Below, piece by piece: positions 1 through 9,404 of a DNA stretch of 64,000 bases. Position 1 is the stretch's first letter; each line of letters begins with the position of its first letter. Below the pieces are notes generated by a model, which saw only the letters and a list, made by a program, of their open reading frames with translations, searched no databases and was not told the DNA's origin. The stretch is taken from the NCBI RefSeq assembly GCF_036170895.1, contig NZ_CP108036.1, forward strand, positions 1,488,001 to 1,552,000, given 5' to 3'. Both the position numbers and the translations under genes were made by a program. Source of the DNA: Streptomyces erythrochromogenes (GTDB lineage Bacteria > Actinomycetota > Actinomycetes > Streptomycetales > Streptomycetaceae).

Positions 1-3000
1 CTGGTGCGCGTAGGCGGCCAGGTCGGCTTCCCGGACCCGGGCGAGCAGCTCGGCGAAGGTGGGTCGGCCGGTGAGGTCGGTGCGCAGCACCAGGGTGTTG
101 GCGAAGAAGCCGATCAGGTCGTCGAGGGCCGGGTCGAGGCGGCCGGCCAGCGGGGTGCCGATCGGCAGGTCCTCACCGGCGCCGAAGCGGTGCAGCAGGG
201 TGGCGTAGGCGGCCTGGAGGACCATGAAGAGGGTGGCCCCGTGGCTCGCGGCGAGGTCGGCGAGCCGTGCGTGCAGGTCCGCGTCGAGCTCCAGCGGGAC
301 GACGTCGCCGCGGTGGCTCGGGAGCGACGGGCGGGGGCGGTCCAACGGGAGCGGCAGCTCGTCCGGCAGGCCGGCCAGTGCCTGCCTCCAGTGGTCGAGC
401 TGGCGGGAGAGCGGGGACTGCGGGTCGGTGTCGGCGCCGAGCAGCCGGTACTGCCACAGGGTGTAGTCGGCGTACTGGACCGGCAGCGGCTCCCACACGG
501 GCGGCTGCCCGCCGAGCCGAGCGGTGTAGGCGTCGGCGAGGTCGCGGAAGAGGGGCCGCAGGGACCATCCGTCGCTGGCGATGTGGTGCATCACGAGGAG
601 CAGTACGTGCTCGTCGGGGGCCTCGGGGCGCAGGTAGGCGTGCAGCGGGACGTCGTCGGCGAGGTCGAAGGTGTGGCCGGTCAGCTCCTGTGCGGGGCGG
701 TCGGTGACGGTGAGCAGCGGGGCCGGGGGCGCGGGCAGGACCCGCTGGTACGGGACGCCGTCGTGTTCGCCGAAGACCGTACGGAGGCTCTCGTGGCGGG
801 CGACGACGTCGTGGAGGGCGCCTTCGAGGGCGTCCGCGTCGAGCGGTCCGGTGAGGCGGAGGGCGAGGGTGACGTTGTAGGTGGCGGCGGGGCCTTCGGC
901 CTGGCCCATGAACCACAGCCGGCGCTGGGCGAAGGATACGGGCAGGTGCTCGGGCCGGGGTTCCGGGCGCAGCGCGGGCCGGGCCGGGTCCGTGGCGAGC
1001 CGGTCGGCGAGGGCGGCGACGGTGGGGGCCTGGAAGAGGTCGCCGATGGCGAGTTCGGCGCCCAGTTCGGTGCGGGCCCGGCCGACCAGGCGGGTCGCCA
1101 GCAGGGAGTGGCCGCCGAGTTCGAAGAAGTCGTCGTCGATGGTGATCTCGTCGATGCCGAGGATCTCGCCGAAGAGGGTGCACAGGGCGCGCTCGCGCTC
1201 GTCGCGGGGGGCGCGGCCGGCGGTGTCGGCGCCGAGTTCGGGGGCGGGCAGGGCACGCCGGTCGACCTTGCCGTTGGCGTTGAGCGGCAGGGCGGGTAGG
1301 ACGACGACGGCCGAGGGGACCATGTAGCCGGGGAGGGAGGCGGCGGCGAACTGCTTGAGTTCGCAGGCCAGTTCGGGCTGTCCGTCGAGGGCGTGGCCGG
1401 GTACCGAGCAGTAGCCGACGAGCCGGGTGTCGCCGGGGCGGTCCTCCCGGGGGATCACGATGACCTGGCGGACGGCGGGGTGGCCGGAGAGCACGGCCTC
1501 GATCTCGCCCGGCTCGATGCGGAAGCCGCGCAGCTTGACCTGGCCGTCGATCCTGCCGAGGAACTCGATCGCGCCGTCGGTGCGTCGGCGGACCAGGTCG
1601 CCGGTGCGGTACATCCGCTCGCCCGGCGCGTACGGGTCGGCGACGAAGCGCTCGGCGGTCAGCGCGGGCCGGCGCCAGTAGCCGCGGGCCAGGCCGGCGC
1701 CGGCGACGTACAGCTCACCGGGGACGCCGGGCGGGACGGGCCGGAGCCGGGCGTCGAGGACGTGGGCGCGCATGTTGTCGAGCGGGGCGCCGATCGGCGG
1801 CCGGGGGCCGGCCAGGTCGGCGGGGGCGAGGGGGTGGTGGGTGGCGAAGGTGGTGGCTTCGGTCGGCCCGTAGACGTGGGCGAGCAGCAGGTCGGGGCAG
1901 TGCTCGAGGACGCGGTGCATGAGGGTGCCGGAGGCGGCTTCGCCGCCGGTGCAGACGGTCCGCAGGGCGCGGAACGTCTCGGGGGCCTGTTCGGCGACGA
2001 GGTCGAAGAGGGCCTTGGTGAGGAAGACGGCGGTGACCTCGTGCCGGGTGGCTACGGCGTGCAGGGCGGCGGCGTCCAGGGTGCCGGGCGGGGCGACGAC
2101 GACGGTGCCGCCGGACAGCAGCGGTGTCCACAGCTCGTAGGTGGCGGCGTCGAAGGCGTGCGGGGAGTGCAGCAGGATCCGCCGGTGTCGGCCGTCCTGC
2201 CAGCGGCGGTCGGCGGCGAGGTCGACGACGTCCCGGTGGCGGACGGCGACGCCCTTGGGAGTGCCGGTGGAGCCCGAGGTGAACATCACGTAGGCGAGCC
2301 GGTCGGGGTGGGCGGGGACGCCGGGGGCGTGCGCCGGGGCGGTGTTGTCGTCGCCGGGGCGGACCACGACGGCTTCGTGCGGGAAGCCGGGGTCGGCGCG
2401 GTCGGTGAGCAGGACGGGCGCGGCGGTGTCGGCGAGGAGTGCGGCCATCCGCTCCGGGGGCAGGCTCGCGTGCATGGGGACGTAGCAACCGCCGGCCTTG
2501 AGCACGGCCAGGGTGGCGACGACCAGGTCCACCGAGCGTTCCATCAGCAGGGCGACCGGGGACTCCGGGCGGACACCGGAGGCGGTCAGGTGGTGGGCGA
2601 GCCGGTTGGCGCGGGTGTCGAGCTCGGCGTAGGAGACGGTGCCGCCGTCGTGGGCGAGCGCGACCGCATCGGGGGTGCGGGCCGCCTGGGCCTCGAACAG
2701 TTCGGTCAGCGAGCCGGCCGGGACGGGCGCGGCGGTGGCGTTCCACTCGTCGCGCAGCCGGTCGTGCTCCTCGGGGGTGAGGATGTCGAGGGTGCCGATC
2801 GGTGCCTCGGGGTCGGCGGCCGCGGCGGCCAGCAGCAGCCCCAGGCGCTCGAACAGGGTGGTGACGGTGGCGCGGTCGTAGAGGTCGGCGGCGTATTCGA
2901 CCGAGCCGGTGAGGCCGGCGGGGGCGCCGTCGGGTGTGTGCCGCTCGGTGATGCCGATGTTGAGGTCGAACTTGGCGACGCGCAGGCCGAGTTCCTCGGG

Positions 3001-4143
3001 CTGCGTCTGCAGGCCGGGCAGGCCGCCGAGTTCGCCCTCCTCGTGGTTCTGGAGCACGAGGAGGGTCTGGAAGAGCGGGTGGCGGCCGAGGGAGCGGGCC
3101 GGGTTGACCTCCTCGACGAGCCGCTCGAACGGCACGTCCTGGTGGGCGAACGCGTCGAGCTGGGATTCCCTGGCCCGGCGCAGGAGTTCGGCGAAGGTCG
3201 GGTCGCCCGAGGTGTCGGTGCGCAGGACGAGGGTGTTGACGAAGAAGCCGACCAGGTCGTTCAGGGCCTCGTCGGAGCGGCCGGCGACCCCGGTGCCGAG
3301 GGGGATGTCGGTGCCGGCGCCGAGCCGGGTGAACAGCGCCGCGAGCCCGGCCTGGAGGACGGAGAACAGGGTGGTGCGGTGCCGGCGGGCCAGGCCCGCC
3401 AGGGCGGCGTGCAGGTCGGGGCCGTAGCCGAAGGGCACGGCGTCGGCGGCCCCGGTCGGGGCGGGCGGCCGGGGGCGGTCCGTCGGCAGCTCCAGCTCCT
3501 CCGGGAGGCCGGCCAGGGCGCCTCTCCAGTAGTCGAGTTGGCGGCTCAGCACGCTGCCGGGGTCGCTCTCGTCGCCGAGCAGTTCGCGCTGCCAGAGCGT
3601 GTAGTCGGCGTACTGGACCGGCAGCGGCTCCCAGTCGGGGGCGCCGCCGCCGAGGCGGGCGGCGTAGGCGGCGGCGAGGTCGCGCAGCAGCGGGCCGAGC
3701 GACCAGCCGTCGCCGGCGATGTGGTGGAGCACGACGAGCAGCACGTGCTCGTCGGCGGAAGCGGTGAGGACGGTGGAGTCCTGGGCGGGGGTGAGCGAGA
3801 AGACCGTGACCCGGATGGGCAGTTCGGCACTCAGGTCGAAGGTGCGGGCGGCGGCCCGGTCCCGCAGGACGGGGTACTCGTCCGGTGCGCAGTCCAGCGT
3901 CTCGAAGGCGATCCGCGCCTCCGCCGACGGCAGGACGTGCTGCACCGGGACTCCCCCGGCCACCGGGAACACCGTGCGCAGGGCCTCGTGGCGGGCGACC
4001 ACGTCCGCCGTCGCGGCGCGCAGCGCGTCGGTGTCGAGCGTGCCGCGCAGGCGGACCGCGAACGGCAGGTTGTAGAGCGCGGTCGGCCCTTCGATCTGGT
4101 CGATCAGCCAAAGACGCTGTTGTGCGTACGAAACCGGGATCAC
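1..4143 (-). CDS. NRPS, C-A-T-C..., 3' end outside window
   Basis: Nonribosomal peptide synthetase; 1381 codons visible and still open at the window edge. The GTG start at 4143 has AGAGGA just upstream and begins [16 protein letters not shown], a C-domain C1 motif. Domains: C about residues 1-440 (HHIAGDG, HH at 140); A about 480-980 ([10 protein letters not shown] at 622-631); T with LGGHSLLAT (Ser1013); second C from about 1065 (HHIASDG, HH at 1186), cut by the edge. Specificity residues read by alignment to GrsA from memory are D-A-Y-F-C-G-V-T-F-(K), resembling codes for aliphatic Val/Ile-type residues. It is the most downstream assembly-line gene seen, so the second C domain and later modules act after this residue. 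No thioesterase is visible. NRPS identity is certain; the substrate is tentative. Confidence 0.93.
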   Translation of the reverse strand, partial: MIPVSYAQQRLWLIDQIEGPTALYNLPFAVRLRGTLDTDALRAATADVVARHEALRTVFPVAGGVPVQHVLPSAEARIAFETLDCAPDEYPVLRDRAAARTFDLSAELPIRVTVFSLTPAQDSTVLTASADEHVLLVVLHHIAGDGWSLGPLLRDLAAAYAARLGGGAPDWEPLPVQYADYTLWQRELLGDESDPGSVLSRQLDYWRGALAGLPEELELPTDRPRPPAPTGAADAVPFGYGPDLHAALAGLARRHRTTLFSVLQAGLAALFTRLGAGTDIPLGTGVAGRSDEALNDLVGFFVNTLVLRTDTSGDPTFAELLRRARESQLDAFAHQDVPFERLVEEVNPARSLGRHPLFQTLLVLQNHEEGELGGLPGLQTQPEELGLRVAKFDLNIGITERHTPDGAPAGLTGSVEYAADLYDRATVTTLFERLGLLLAAAAADPEAPIGTLDILTPEEHDRLRDEWNATAAPVPAGSLTELFEAQAARTPDAVALAHDGGTVSYAELDTRANRLAHHLTASGVRPESPVALLMERSVDLVVATLAVLKAGGCYVPMHASLPPERMAALLADTAAPVLLTDRADPGFPHEAVVVRPGDDNTAPAHAPGVPAHPDRLAYVMFTSGSTGTPKGVAVRHRDVVDLAADRRWQDGRHRRILLHSPHAFDAATYELWTPLLSGGTVVVAPPGTLDAAALHAVATRHEVTAVFLTKALFDLVAEQAPETFRALRTVCTGGEAASGTLMHRVLEHCPDLLLAHVYGPTEATTFATHHPLAPADLAGPRPPIGAPLDNMRAHVLDARLRPVPPGVPGELYVAGAGLARGYWRRPALTAERFVADPYAPGERMYRTGDLVRRRTDGAIEFLGRIDGQVKLRGFRIEPGEIEAVLSGHPAVRQVIVIPREDRPGDTRLVGYCSVPGHALDGQPELACELKQFAAASLPGYMVPSAVVVLPALPLNANGKVDRRALPAPELGADTAGRAPRDERERALCTLFGEILGIDEITIDDDFFELGGHSLLATRLVGRARTELGAELAIGDLFQAPTVAALADRLATDPARPALRPEPRPEHLPVSFAQRRLWFMGQAEGPAATYNVTLALRLTGPLDADALEGALHDVVARHESLRTVFGEHDGVPYQRVLPAPPAPLLTVTDRPAQELTGHTFDLADDVPLHAYLRPEAPDEHVLLLVMHHIASDGWSLRPLFRDLADAYTARLGGQPPVWEPLPVQYADYTLWQYRLLGADTDPQSPLSRQLDHWRQALAGLPDELPLPLDRPRPSLPSHRGDVVPLELDADLHARLADLAASHGATLFMVLQAAYATLLHRFGAGEDLPIGTPLAGRLDPALDDLIGFFANTLVLRTDLTGRPTFAELLARVREADLAAYAHQ

Positions 4144-4192
4144 GGTGCTTCCTCTGCTCACGTCACGGCGTGGATGGTGTTCGGGGTGGGCC

Positions 4193-5203
4193 TCAGGCGG
4201 GGACTGCGGTCGTCGGGCGCACCGTGGGCCGGCAGTCGAAGAGGGCTACGGGGCGGCCCATCGCCACGGCGATCTTCCGGTCGCCGCCGAACGGGTCGCG
4301 GCCGTGCGTGCAGAGCACGTTGTCGACCAGCATCACGTCGCCGACCTGCCAGGTCTCGCGGACGGTGGCGGCGTCGTAGGCCGCGTTGAGGGCGTCCACG
4401 TCCTCGCGGGAGAGGGGTTCGCCGTCGCCGAAGCCGGTGTTGAACGGCAGGCCTTCGGGTCCGAACTCCTCGACCATGGCCTCCCGGATGTCCGGGTCGA
4501 GGGACCACTCGTTCCAGAAGGCCAGGTGGTTGAACCAGACCTCCTCGCCGGTCTGCGGGTGGTGGATCGTGGCCGAACGCAGCTGGCTGGTGCGCAGGTT
4601 GCCGTCCGGCTGCCACTCCCAGGCGATGCCGTTCTCCCGGCAGTACCGCTCGACGTCGGCGCGGTCGTCGGTGCCGAAGGCGGTGCGCCAGCCGAGGGAG
4701 ATGTAGTCCGAGTAGGTGCGGGTGAGCGTCCAGCCGGAGGCCCGGCCCCGCTCGACCAGGTGGTCGGGGAGGGCGGCGAGGACCTTGCGGACGTCGGCGG
4801 TCGGGGTGGCGCCGCCGGTCGCGGGGGCGGTCAGGCAGGCGAAGAGCAGCCGGCCGGGGAAGGTCAGGGTGTAGCTGTTCTCGTTGTGCATCCGGATGGA
4901 CTGGGCGGGCGGCAGGTCCGTGGACGAGAAGACGCCGTCGCCGAAGTCGCTGCGCGGGGTGGCCTTCTCCCGGTAGGGGGTGGGCTCGGGGATGAGCACG
5001 TCGCGGACGGCGGCGACGTCGGCGGCCTGCGCCACCGGCAGTCCGCGCAGGAAGATCGTGCCGTGCTCGTGCAGGGCGGCGGTCAGCGCGGCCTCGTTCT
5101 CGCGCAGCCACTCGCAGGCCTCGGCGAGGCCGGCGGCGGCCGGTACGTGGGCGAGGGCCGGGCGGCCGGGGTTCAGCTCCCAGTTCGGCATGGCGGCGCT
5201 CAC
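4193..5203 (-). CDS. TauD/TfdA-family Fe(II)/2-oxoglutarate dioxygenase (SyrP/AsnO-like)
   Basis: Predicted non-haem Fe(II)/2-oxoglutarate hydroxylase, 336 aa from the GTG at 5203, which overlaps the MbtH stop as GTGA. An ATG four codons in (5191) is the alternative start. Iron ligands are visible as H106-N-E108 in [11 protein letters not shown] and a distal His300 in LCTHGRDPF, with Arg309 (GGDRK) placed to bind 2-oxoglutarate. The HNE triad and CTHGR...DRKI pattern match the TauD subgroup found in NRPS clusters, where members hydroxylate the beta carbon of Asp, Asn or similar residues, free or carrier-bound. It sits between MbtH and the last NRPS gene, 49 bases before the latter, so it is likely a tailoring enzyme. 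Which residue it hydroxylates cannot be read from the sequence. Confidence 0.88.
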   Translation of the reverse strand: MSAAMPNWELNPGRPALAHVPAAAGLAEACEWLRENEAALTAALHEHGTIFLRGLPVAQAADVAAVRDVLIPEPTPYREKATPRSDFGDGVFSSTDLPPAQSIRMHNENSYTLTFPGRLLFACLTAPATGGATPTADVRKVLAALPDHLVERGRASGWTLTRTYSDYISLGWRTAFGTDDRADVERYCRENGIAWEWQPDGNLRTSQLRSATIHHPQTGEEVWFNHLAFWNEWSLDPDIREAMVEEFGPEGLPFNTGFGDGEPLSREDVDALNAAYDAATVRETWQVGDVMLVDNVLCTHGRDPFGGDRKIAVAMGRPVALFDCRPTVRPTTAVPA

Positions 5204-5412
5204 CGCTGGTCGATGGAGGCGAGCAGGCTCGCCGGGCGGATGTCGGTCCAGTTGGCCTCGATCCAGTCGAGGCACTCCTGGCGGGCGGCCTCGCCGTGGA
5301 CGGTGGTCCAGCCGGCCGGCACGTCGATCCAGACCGGCCAGAGCGAGTGCTGGTTCTCGTCGTTGACCAGGACCAGGTAGCCGGAGTTGTCGTCCTCGAA
5401 CGGGTTGCTCAT
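5200..5412 (-). CDS. mbtH: MbtH-like protein
   Basis: A 70-aa MbtH-family protein, which binds and activates NRPS adenylation domains. It begins MSNPFEDDNSGYLVLVNDE and keeps the family residues: N, E, H-S-L-W-P in QHSLWPVWIDVP, then GW and the C-terminal CLDWIEANWTDIRP. The ATG at 5412 is chosen because it begins the conserved NPFEDD block; longer in-frame readings add atypical residues. The stop overlaps the dioxygenase GTG, so the two are translationally coupled. It is the only MbtH gene in the window and probably serves several of the cluster's A domains. Confidence 0.97.
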   Translation of the reverse strand: MSNPFEDDNSGYLVLVNDENQHSLWPVWIDVPAGWTTVHGEAARQECLDWIEANWTDIRPASLLASIDQR

Positions 5413-5536
5413 GGTGGTCTCCGTAGAGTGAGAGATGCTCTGGGGTGCGATTCGAAGGTATGGGCGCCGGACGGGCCGGAGCGGCACAAGCTCCGGCAGG
5501 TGAGAGGCAGTTGGCGCACTGCCGGGTCCCCCACGC

Positions 5537-6793
5537 TCAGCGGGGGGTGAGGCGGACGGGGAAGTGGTCCAGGCCGAAGTTGATGATCGAGCGGTTGTAG
5601 GTGACGGGCCCGGTCGGCTCGATGGCGGCGGCCTTCTCCAGCGCGGCCGTGTACAGGGCGCTCAGCTCGGCCTTGGCCAGCGGGGCGCCGATGCAGTAGT
5701 GGGCGCCCAGGCCCAGCGAGAGGTGCTTGTTCGGCGAGCGGTCGAGCCGGATCTCCTCGGGTTGTTCGAAGGCCTCCGGGTCCCGGTCGGCGGACCACAC
5801 CCAGACCGCGACCCGGTCGCCGCGGCGGATCCGCTGTCCGCCCAGCTCGATGTCCCGGGTGGCGGTGCGCAGGGTGTGCAGCCCCACCGAGGTCCAGCGC
5901 AGGAGCTCGTCCACGGCGGAGTCCATGGACACCTCGCCGCGTTGCAGCTTGTGCCACAGGTCGGGGCGCTGGACGAGGGTGTGCAGGCCCATGGCGGCCG
6001 TGTGGCGGACGGTCTGGACACCGCCGACCACGATGTTGTCCAGGTTGAGCACCACGTCCTCGATCGGGAGCAGCCGCCCGCCGACCTTGTACGTGGCCAT
6101 CATGGAGATCAGGTCGTCGCGCGGGTCGGAGCGGCGCAGCATCACCTGGTGCATCAGGTAGGGGATCAACTTCTGGTGGCCGGCCCGGCGTTCCTCCGGT
6201 GTGCGGCCGAGGAAGGCCACGTCGCAGACGCGGACCACCATGTCGCGGTCCTCCTCGGGGACGTCCAGCAGGTCGCACATGACCGCGAGCGGGAGGGCGG
6301 AGACCACGTCGACGAGGTCCACGTCGCCCTGCTCGACGGCCCGGTCGAAGAGCTCGCCGGCGCGTTCGGTGATGGACCGGGCGGCGCCGCGCACCCCGCC
6401 CTTGGAGAAGAACGGGTTGGCGGGGGCGCGCAGTTCGCGGTGGCGGGGCGGGTCGGTGAGGGCCATCATCCGGCCCGAGCCGACCGGTACGTTGCCCTCT
6501 CCGGAGCCCAGCAGCGAGCCGGACTCCGAGCTGAACACGGCCGCGTTGCGCAGCACGTCCGCCGACTCCCGGTAGGTGAGCACGGACCAGACGGGGCCGT
6601 CGTCGACGGTCTCGGTGCGGTGGACGGGGGCCTCGCGGCGCAGTTCGGCGATGAGGGCCGGGGTGTCGGGGCGGGCCCACAGGTCGGGGTCGGTGAGATC
6701 GACGGCGCCGGCGGCGGCCGCGGTGGCGGTCTCTGTGCGGGCGGTGCGGGCGGCGGCGGTGGCGGTGGCGGTGGCGGTGGCGGTGGTCAGCAT
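5537..6793 (-). CDS. Cytochrome P450, NRPS tailoring
   Basis: Bacterial class I P450 of 418 aa. The haem-binding loop LSLGLGAHYCIGAPLA places the ligand Cys at 367; the K-helix ExxR is E296-LL-R299. The I-helix reads VVGGVQTVRH (257-261 GGVQT), so Gln replaces the usual acidic residue of the AGxD/ET oxygen-activation motif. The ATG at 6793 overlaps the thioesterase stop (TGATG), coupling the two. Residues 3-24 are a low-complexity Thr/Ala stretch encoded by a GCCACC hexamer repeat. It lies beside a free A-T protein, as do NikQ- and NovI-type P450s that beta-hydroxylate a carrier-bound amino acid, so beta-hydroxylation of the residue on that A-T protein is the favoured role. This is inference. 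No ferredoxin gene is adjacent. Confidence 0.93.
   Translation of the reverse strand: MLTTATATATATAAARTARTETATAAAAGAVDLTDPDLWARPDTPALIAELRREAPVHRTETVDDGPVWSVLTYRESADVLRNAAVFSSESGSLLGSGEGNVPVGSGRMMALTDPPRHRELRAPANPFFSKGGVRGAARSITERAGELFDRAVEQGDVDLVDVVSALPLAVMCDLLDVPEEDRDMVVRVCDVAFLGRTPEERRAGHQKLIPYLMHQVMLRRSDPRDDLISMMATYKVGGRLLPIEDVVLNLDNIVVGGVQTVRHTAAMGLHTLVQRPDLWHKLQRGEVSMDSAVDELLRWTSVGLHTLRTATRDIELGGQRIRRGDRVAVWVWSADRDPEAFEQPEEIRLDRSPNKHLSLGLGAHYCIGAPLAKAELSALYTAALEKAAAIEPTGPVTYNRSIINFGLDHFPVRLTPR
6757..6786 (-). repeat. GCCACC hexamer microsatellite in P450 5' end
   Basis: On the coding strand, about five near-perfect GCCACC/ACCGCC units lie within the first ten codons of the P450 and encode alternating Thr-Ala. 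A gain or loss of whole hexamers would stay in frame; other slippage would shift the frame right after the start codon. Confidence 0.75.
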
Positions 6794-7617
6794 CACTGCT
6801 CCCTGGAGGCGTGGCGGGGCGCGGCGGGCACCTGGCGGTCCGCCGTGAGAGGGGTGAGGAGAGAGGTCAGGAGGTCGACCGGGCCGGGTCGGTCGACGGT
6901 GGCGAGCAGGTGCCCGCCGGGGACGACGCGGTGGCCGAAGGCGCCGCGGGTGTGGGCGGCCCAGCCGGTGAGGCCGGTGGTGGCGAGCATCGGGTCCTCC
7001 GCGCCGGCCAGTGCGTGGATGGCGGAGCCGATCGGCGCGTGCGGACGGTGGCGGTAGGTGGCGCTGACGGCGAGGTCGGTGCGGATGGCTCCGAGGGCGA
7101 GCTCGACCAGGTCCGGATGGGCCCGGACCGACTCGTCCAGGCCGGTGAGCCGGAGGAGTTCGGACGCGTCCAGGTCCCTGGTCTCGCGCTCGGTCCACTC
7201 GGCGGGGCTGGGCGCCCCCACGGCGACCACCAGCTCGGGGCGGCGGTCGGCGGGGAGCGCGCGGGCGACCTCGTAGGCGAGCAGCGCGCCGAAGCTCTGG
7301 CCGTAGAAGGCCGGCCGGCCGCCGTCGCCGCCGGTCAGGTGCGGGGCCAGCGCCTCGCAGACGGCGGCGACGAGCGCGTCGAAGTCGGGCGGCATCGGGT
7401 GCCGGCTGCGGCCGCCCCGGGCCGGCGGCCGCAGTGCCCAGACCTCGGCCACGGGGGCCAGGGCGCGGGCGAGCGGCGTGTAGGCGGTGGCGTCGCCGCC
7501 TGCGTGCGGGAAGCAGAACAGCCGCACGGGGCGGTGGGGTTGGGGTACGGGGACGAACAGCCAGTCCCCCTCGACCCGGGGGCGGGCCGTGCGCGCGGGA
7601 GGGGTGGCGGTGCTCAT
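6793..7617 (-). CDS. Type II thioesterase (alpha/beta hydrolase)
   Basis: External thioesterase of 274 aa that removes misprimed or stalled acyl groups from NRPS carrier domains. It has the alpha/beta-hydrolase layout: RLFCFPHAGGDATAY oxyanion region, nucleophile elbow GQSFG (Ser108), acidic residue in AGAEDP and catalytic His in VVPGGHLLA. Its length and FCFPHAGG opening fit the GrsT/RifR type rather than a C-terminal release domain. The ATG at 7617 overlaps the stop of the A-T gene (ATGA), and its own stop overlaps the P450 start, so A-T, TE and P450 form one coupled unit. Confidence 0.95.
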   Translation of the reverse strand: MSTATPPARTARPRVEGDWLFVPVPQPHRPVRLFCFPHAGGDATAYTPLARALAPVAEVWALRPPARGGRSRHPMPPDFDALVAAVCEALAPHLTGGDGGRPAFYGQSFGALLAYEVARALPADRRPELVVAVGAPSPAEWTERETRDLDASELLRLTGLDESVRAHPDLVELALGAIRTDLAVSATYRHRPHAPIGSAIHALAGAEDPMLATTGLTGWAAHTRGAFGHRVVPGGHLLATVDRPGPVDLLTSLLTPLTADRQVPAAPRHASREQ

Positions 7618-9404
7618 CGGACGGCCTCGCGGCGGGCGGTGAGGGTGGGACGGGCGGCGGCCGGGCCGGCCGCGGCGGCGCGCCGGACCGCGGCGGTGAA
7701 GCCGGCCAGGTCGGCCGCGTCCAGCAGGTCGCGGAGCTGGAGCTCGACGTTGAGCTTGCGGCGCAGCAGGTGGACGACGCGCAGGGCGGCGAGCGAGTGG
7801 CCGCCGAGGGAGAGGAAGTCGTCGGTCTGCTCGATGTCGGGCACCCCGAGCACGGTGCGCCAGACCTCGGCGACCTGCTCGTCCACCCCGCCCTGCGCGG
7901 CCGGCTCGGCGGCGGGCGCCGCCGGGGCGGGCAGGGCGGCGTGGTCGACCTTGCCGTTCGGGGTGAGCGGCAGGGCGTCCAGTACGGTCACGGTGGACGG
8001 CACCAGGTGGGCGGGCAGGGTCCGGCGCAGCTCGGCGAGCAGGTCGGCGGGGCGGAGGTCCGCGCCGGTGACGTAGCCGGCCAGGCGGTGGTCCCCGGGG
8101 GCGGCCTCGTGCAGGGTGACGGCGGCCGCGGTGACTGCGGGGAGGGCGCCCAGCGCGTGCTCGACCTCGCCGAGCTCGACGCGGAAGCCGCGCAGCTTGA
8201 CCTGGCGGTCCACCCGGCCGACGTACTCCAGCAGGCCGTCGGCGGAGCGGCGCGCCTGGTCGCCGGTGCGGTACATCCGGGCGCCGGGCTCGTTTGCGAA
8301 CGGGTCCGCGGTGAACCGGCCCGCGGTCAGGCCCGGGTGGCCCGGGTAGCCGTGCGCGAGGCCGGGCCCGGCCAGGTACAGCTCGCCGACGGCGCCGGCG
8401 GCCGTCACGGGGGCGAGGCGGCCGTCCAGCAGGTAGGCGCGTACGCCGGCGAGCGGTTCGCCCAGGTGTGGGCCGGGGCCGGTGATCGGGGCGGTGATCG
8501 CGTCGACGGTGCACTCGGTGGGGCCGTACAGGTTGAGGGCGTCGATGCGGGCGTCGGCGAGTTCGCGCCAGGTCCGGGCCGGTACGGGCTCGCCGCCCAT
8601 GAACAGGCGGGGGACGCGGGCGCCGGCCAGCGGCTCGCGCAGCAGCTGCCAGTGCGAGGGGGTCAGGTCGAGGTCGGTGACGCCGTGCTCGGCGAGCAGC
8701 CGTACGAGGCGGGTCGGTTCGGCCCGCTGCGCGTCGTCGATCACCACCAGGGTGTCGCCGCGGCAGATCCGGACCCACTGCTGGACGGAGGCGTCGAAGG
8801 AGACGCTGGCGTTCCAGGCGACGACGCCCGGCTCCGGGCGGTAGGCGCCGCTGAGTTCGAGGGCGGCCACGAGGTCGGCGACGGCGCCGTGCGGGACCTC
8901 GACGCCCTTGGGGCGGCCGGTGGAGCCGGAGGTGTGGATGACGTAGGCGGAGTCGAGCGGGTCCGCGGTGGACCGGGCCTCCGGGGCGTCGGTGTCCGGG
9001 GCGTCGGCGGCCGGGTGGAGCACCGGCACACCGGCCGGTACGGGAGGCTCGGCGTCGGCGCTCACCACGGCGGCGAGGCGGGCGTCGGCGGCCGTGAACG
9101 CGATCCGCTCGGCCGGGTAGGCCGGGTCGAGCGGGACGTACGCCGCGCCGGCCCGCCACGTGGCGAGCAGCGCGACCGGCAGGTCGGCGGTACGGGCGAG
9201 GTGCACCCCGACCCGGTCCCCGCGCCGCACCCCGGCCGCCCGCAGGGCGCGGGCCAGTGCGGCGGTACGGCGGTCCAGCTCGGCGAAGTCGAGGCTCCCG
9301 TCCACGGCGTGCACGGCGACCCGCCCGGGGTGCGCGGCGACGACACCGCGCAGCCGGGCCAGCAGGTCGGCGGTGACGGTGGACGGCTCGGCGAAAGTGG
9401 TCAT
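7614..9404 (-). CDS. Free-standing NRPS A-T didomain, Gln-like code
   Basis: A 596-aa adenylation-carrier protein without a condensation domain. The ATG at 9404 is preceded by GAGGAG. A domain about 15-490: [11 protein letters not shown] (157-167), NLYGPTE (291-297), YRTGD (378-382) and NGKVD (483-487). The T domain has LGGHSL with Ser537. Specificity residues by GrsA alignment are D204 A205 Q208 D246 F268 G270 L292 V300 D301 K485. This is close to the DAQDLGVVDK-type code remembered for glutamine and distinct from Glu codes with Lys at the third position. The preceding assembly-line protein ends in a C domain, which this T domain probably meets in trans. The downstream P450 is a plausible beta-hydroxylase of the bound residue. 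Confidence 0.94.
   Translation of the reverse strand: MTTFAEPSTVTADLLARLRGVVAAHPGRVAVHAVDGSLDFAELDRRTAALARALRAAGVRRGDRVGVHLARTADLPVALLATWRAGAAYVPLDPAYPAERIAFTAADARLAAVVSADAEPPVPAGVPVLHPAADAPDTDAPEARSTADPLDSAYVIHTSGSTGRPKGVEVPHGAVADLVAALELSGAYRPEPGVVAWNASVSFDASVQQWVRICRGDTLVVIDDAQRAEPTRLVRLLAEHGVTDLDLTPSHWQLLREPLAGARVPRLFMGGEPVPARTWRELADARIDALNLYGPTECTVDAITAPITGPGPHLGEPLAGVRAYLLDGRLAPVTAAGAVGELYLAGPGLAHGYPGHPGLTAGRFTADPFANEPGARMYRTGDQARRSADGLLEYVGRVDRQVKLRGFRVELGEVEHALGALPAVTAAAVTLHEAAPGDHRLAGYVTGADLRPADLLAELRRTLPAHLVPSTVTVLDALPLTPNGKVDHAALPAPAAPAAEPAAQGGVDEQVAEVWRTVLGVPDIEQTDDFLSLGGHSLAALRVVHLLRRKLNVELQLRDLLDAADLAGFTAAVRRAAAAGPAAARPTLTARREAVR

Noticed and set aside
6793..7617. The thioesterase as the chain-release enzyme
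   Set aside because: It is a separate 274-aa protein with type II (editing) features, and its gene lies in the middle of the assembly-line genes.
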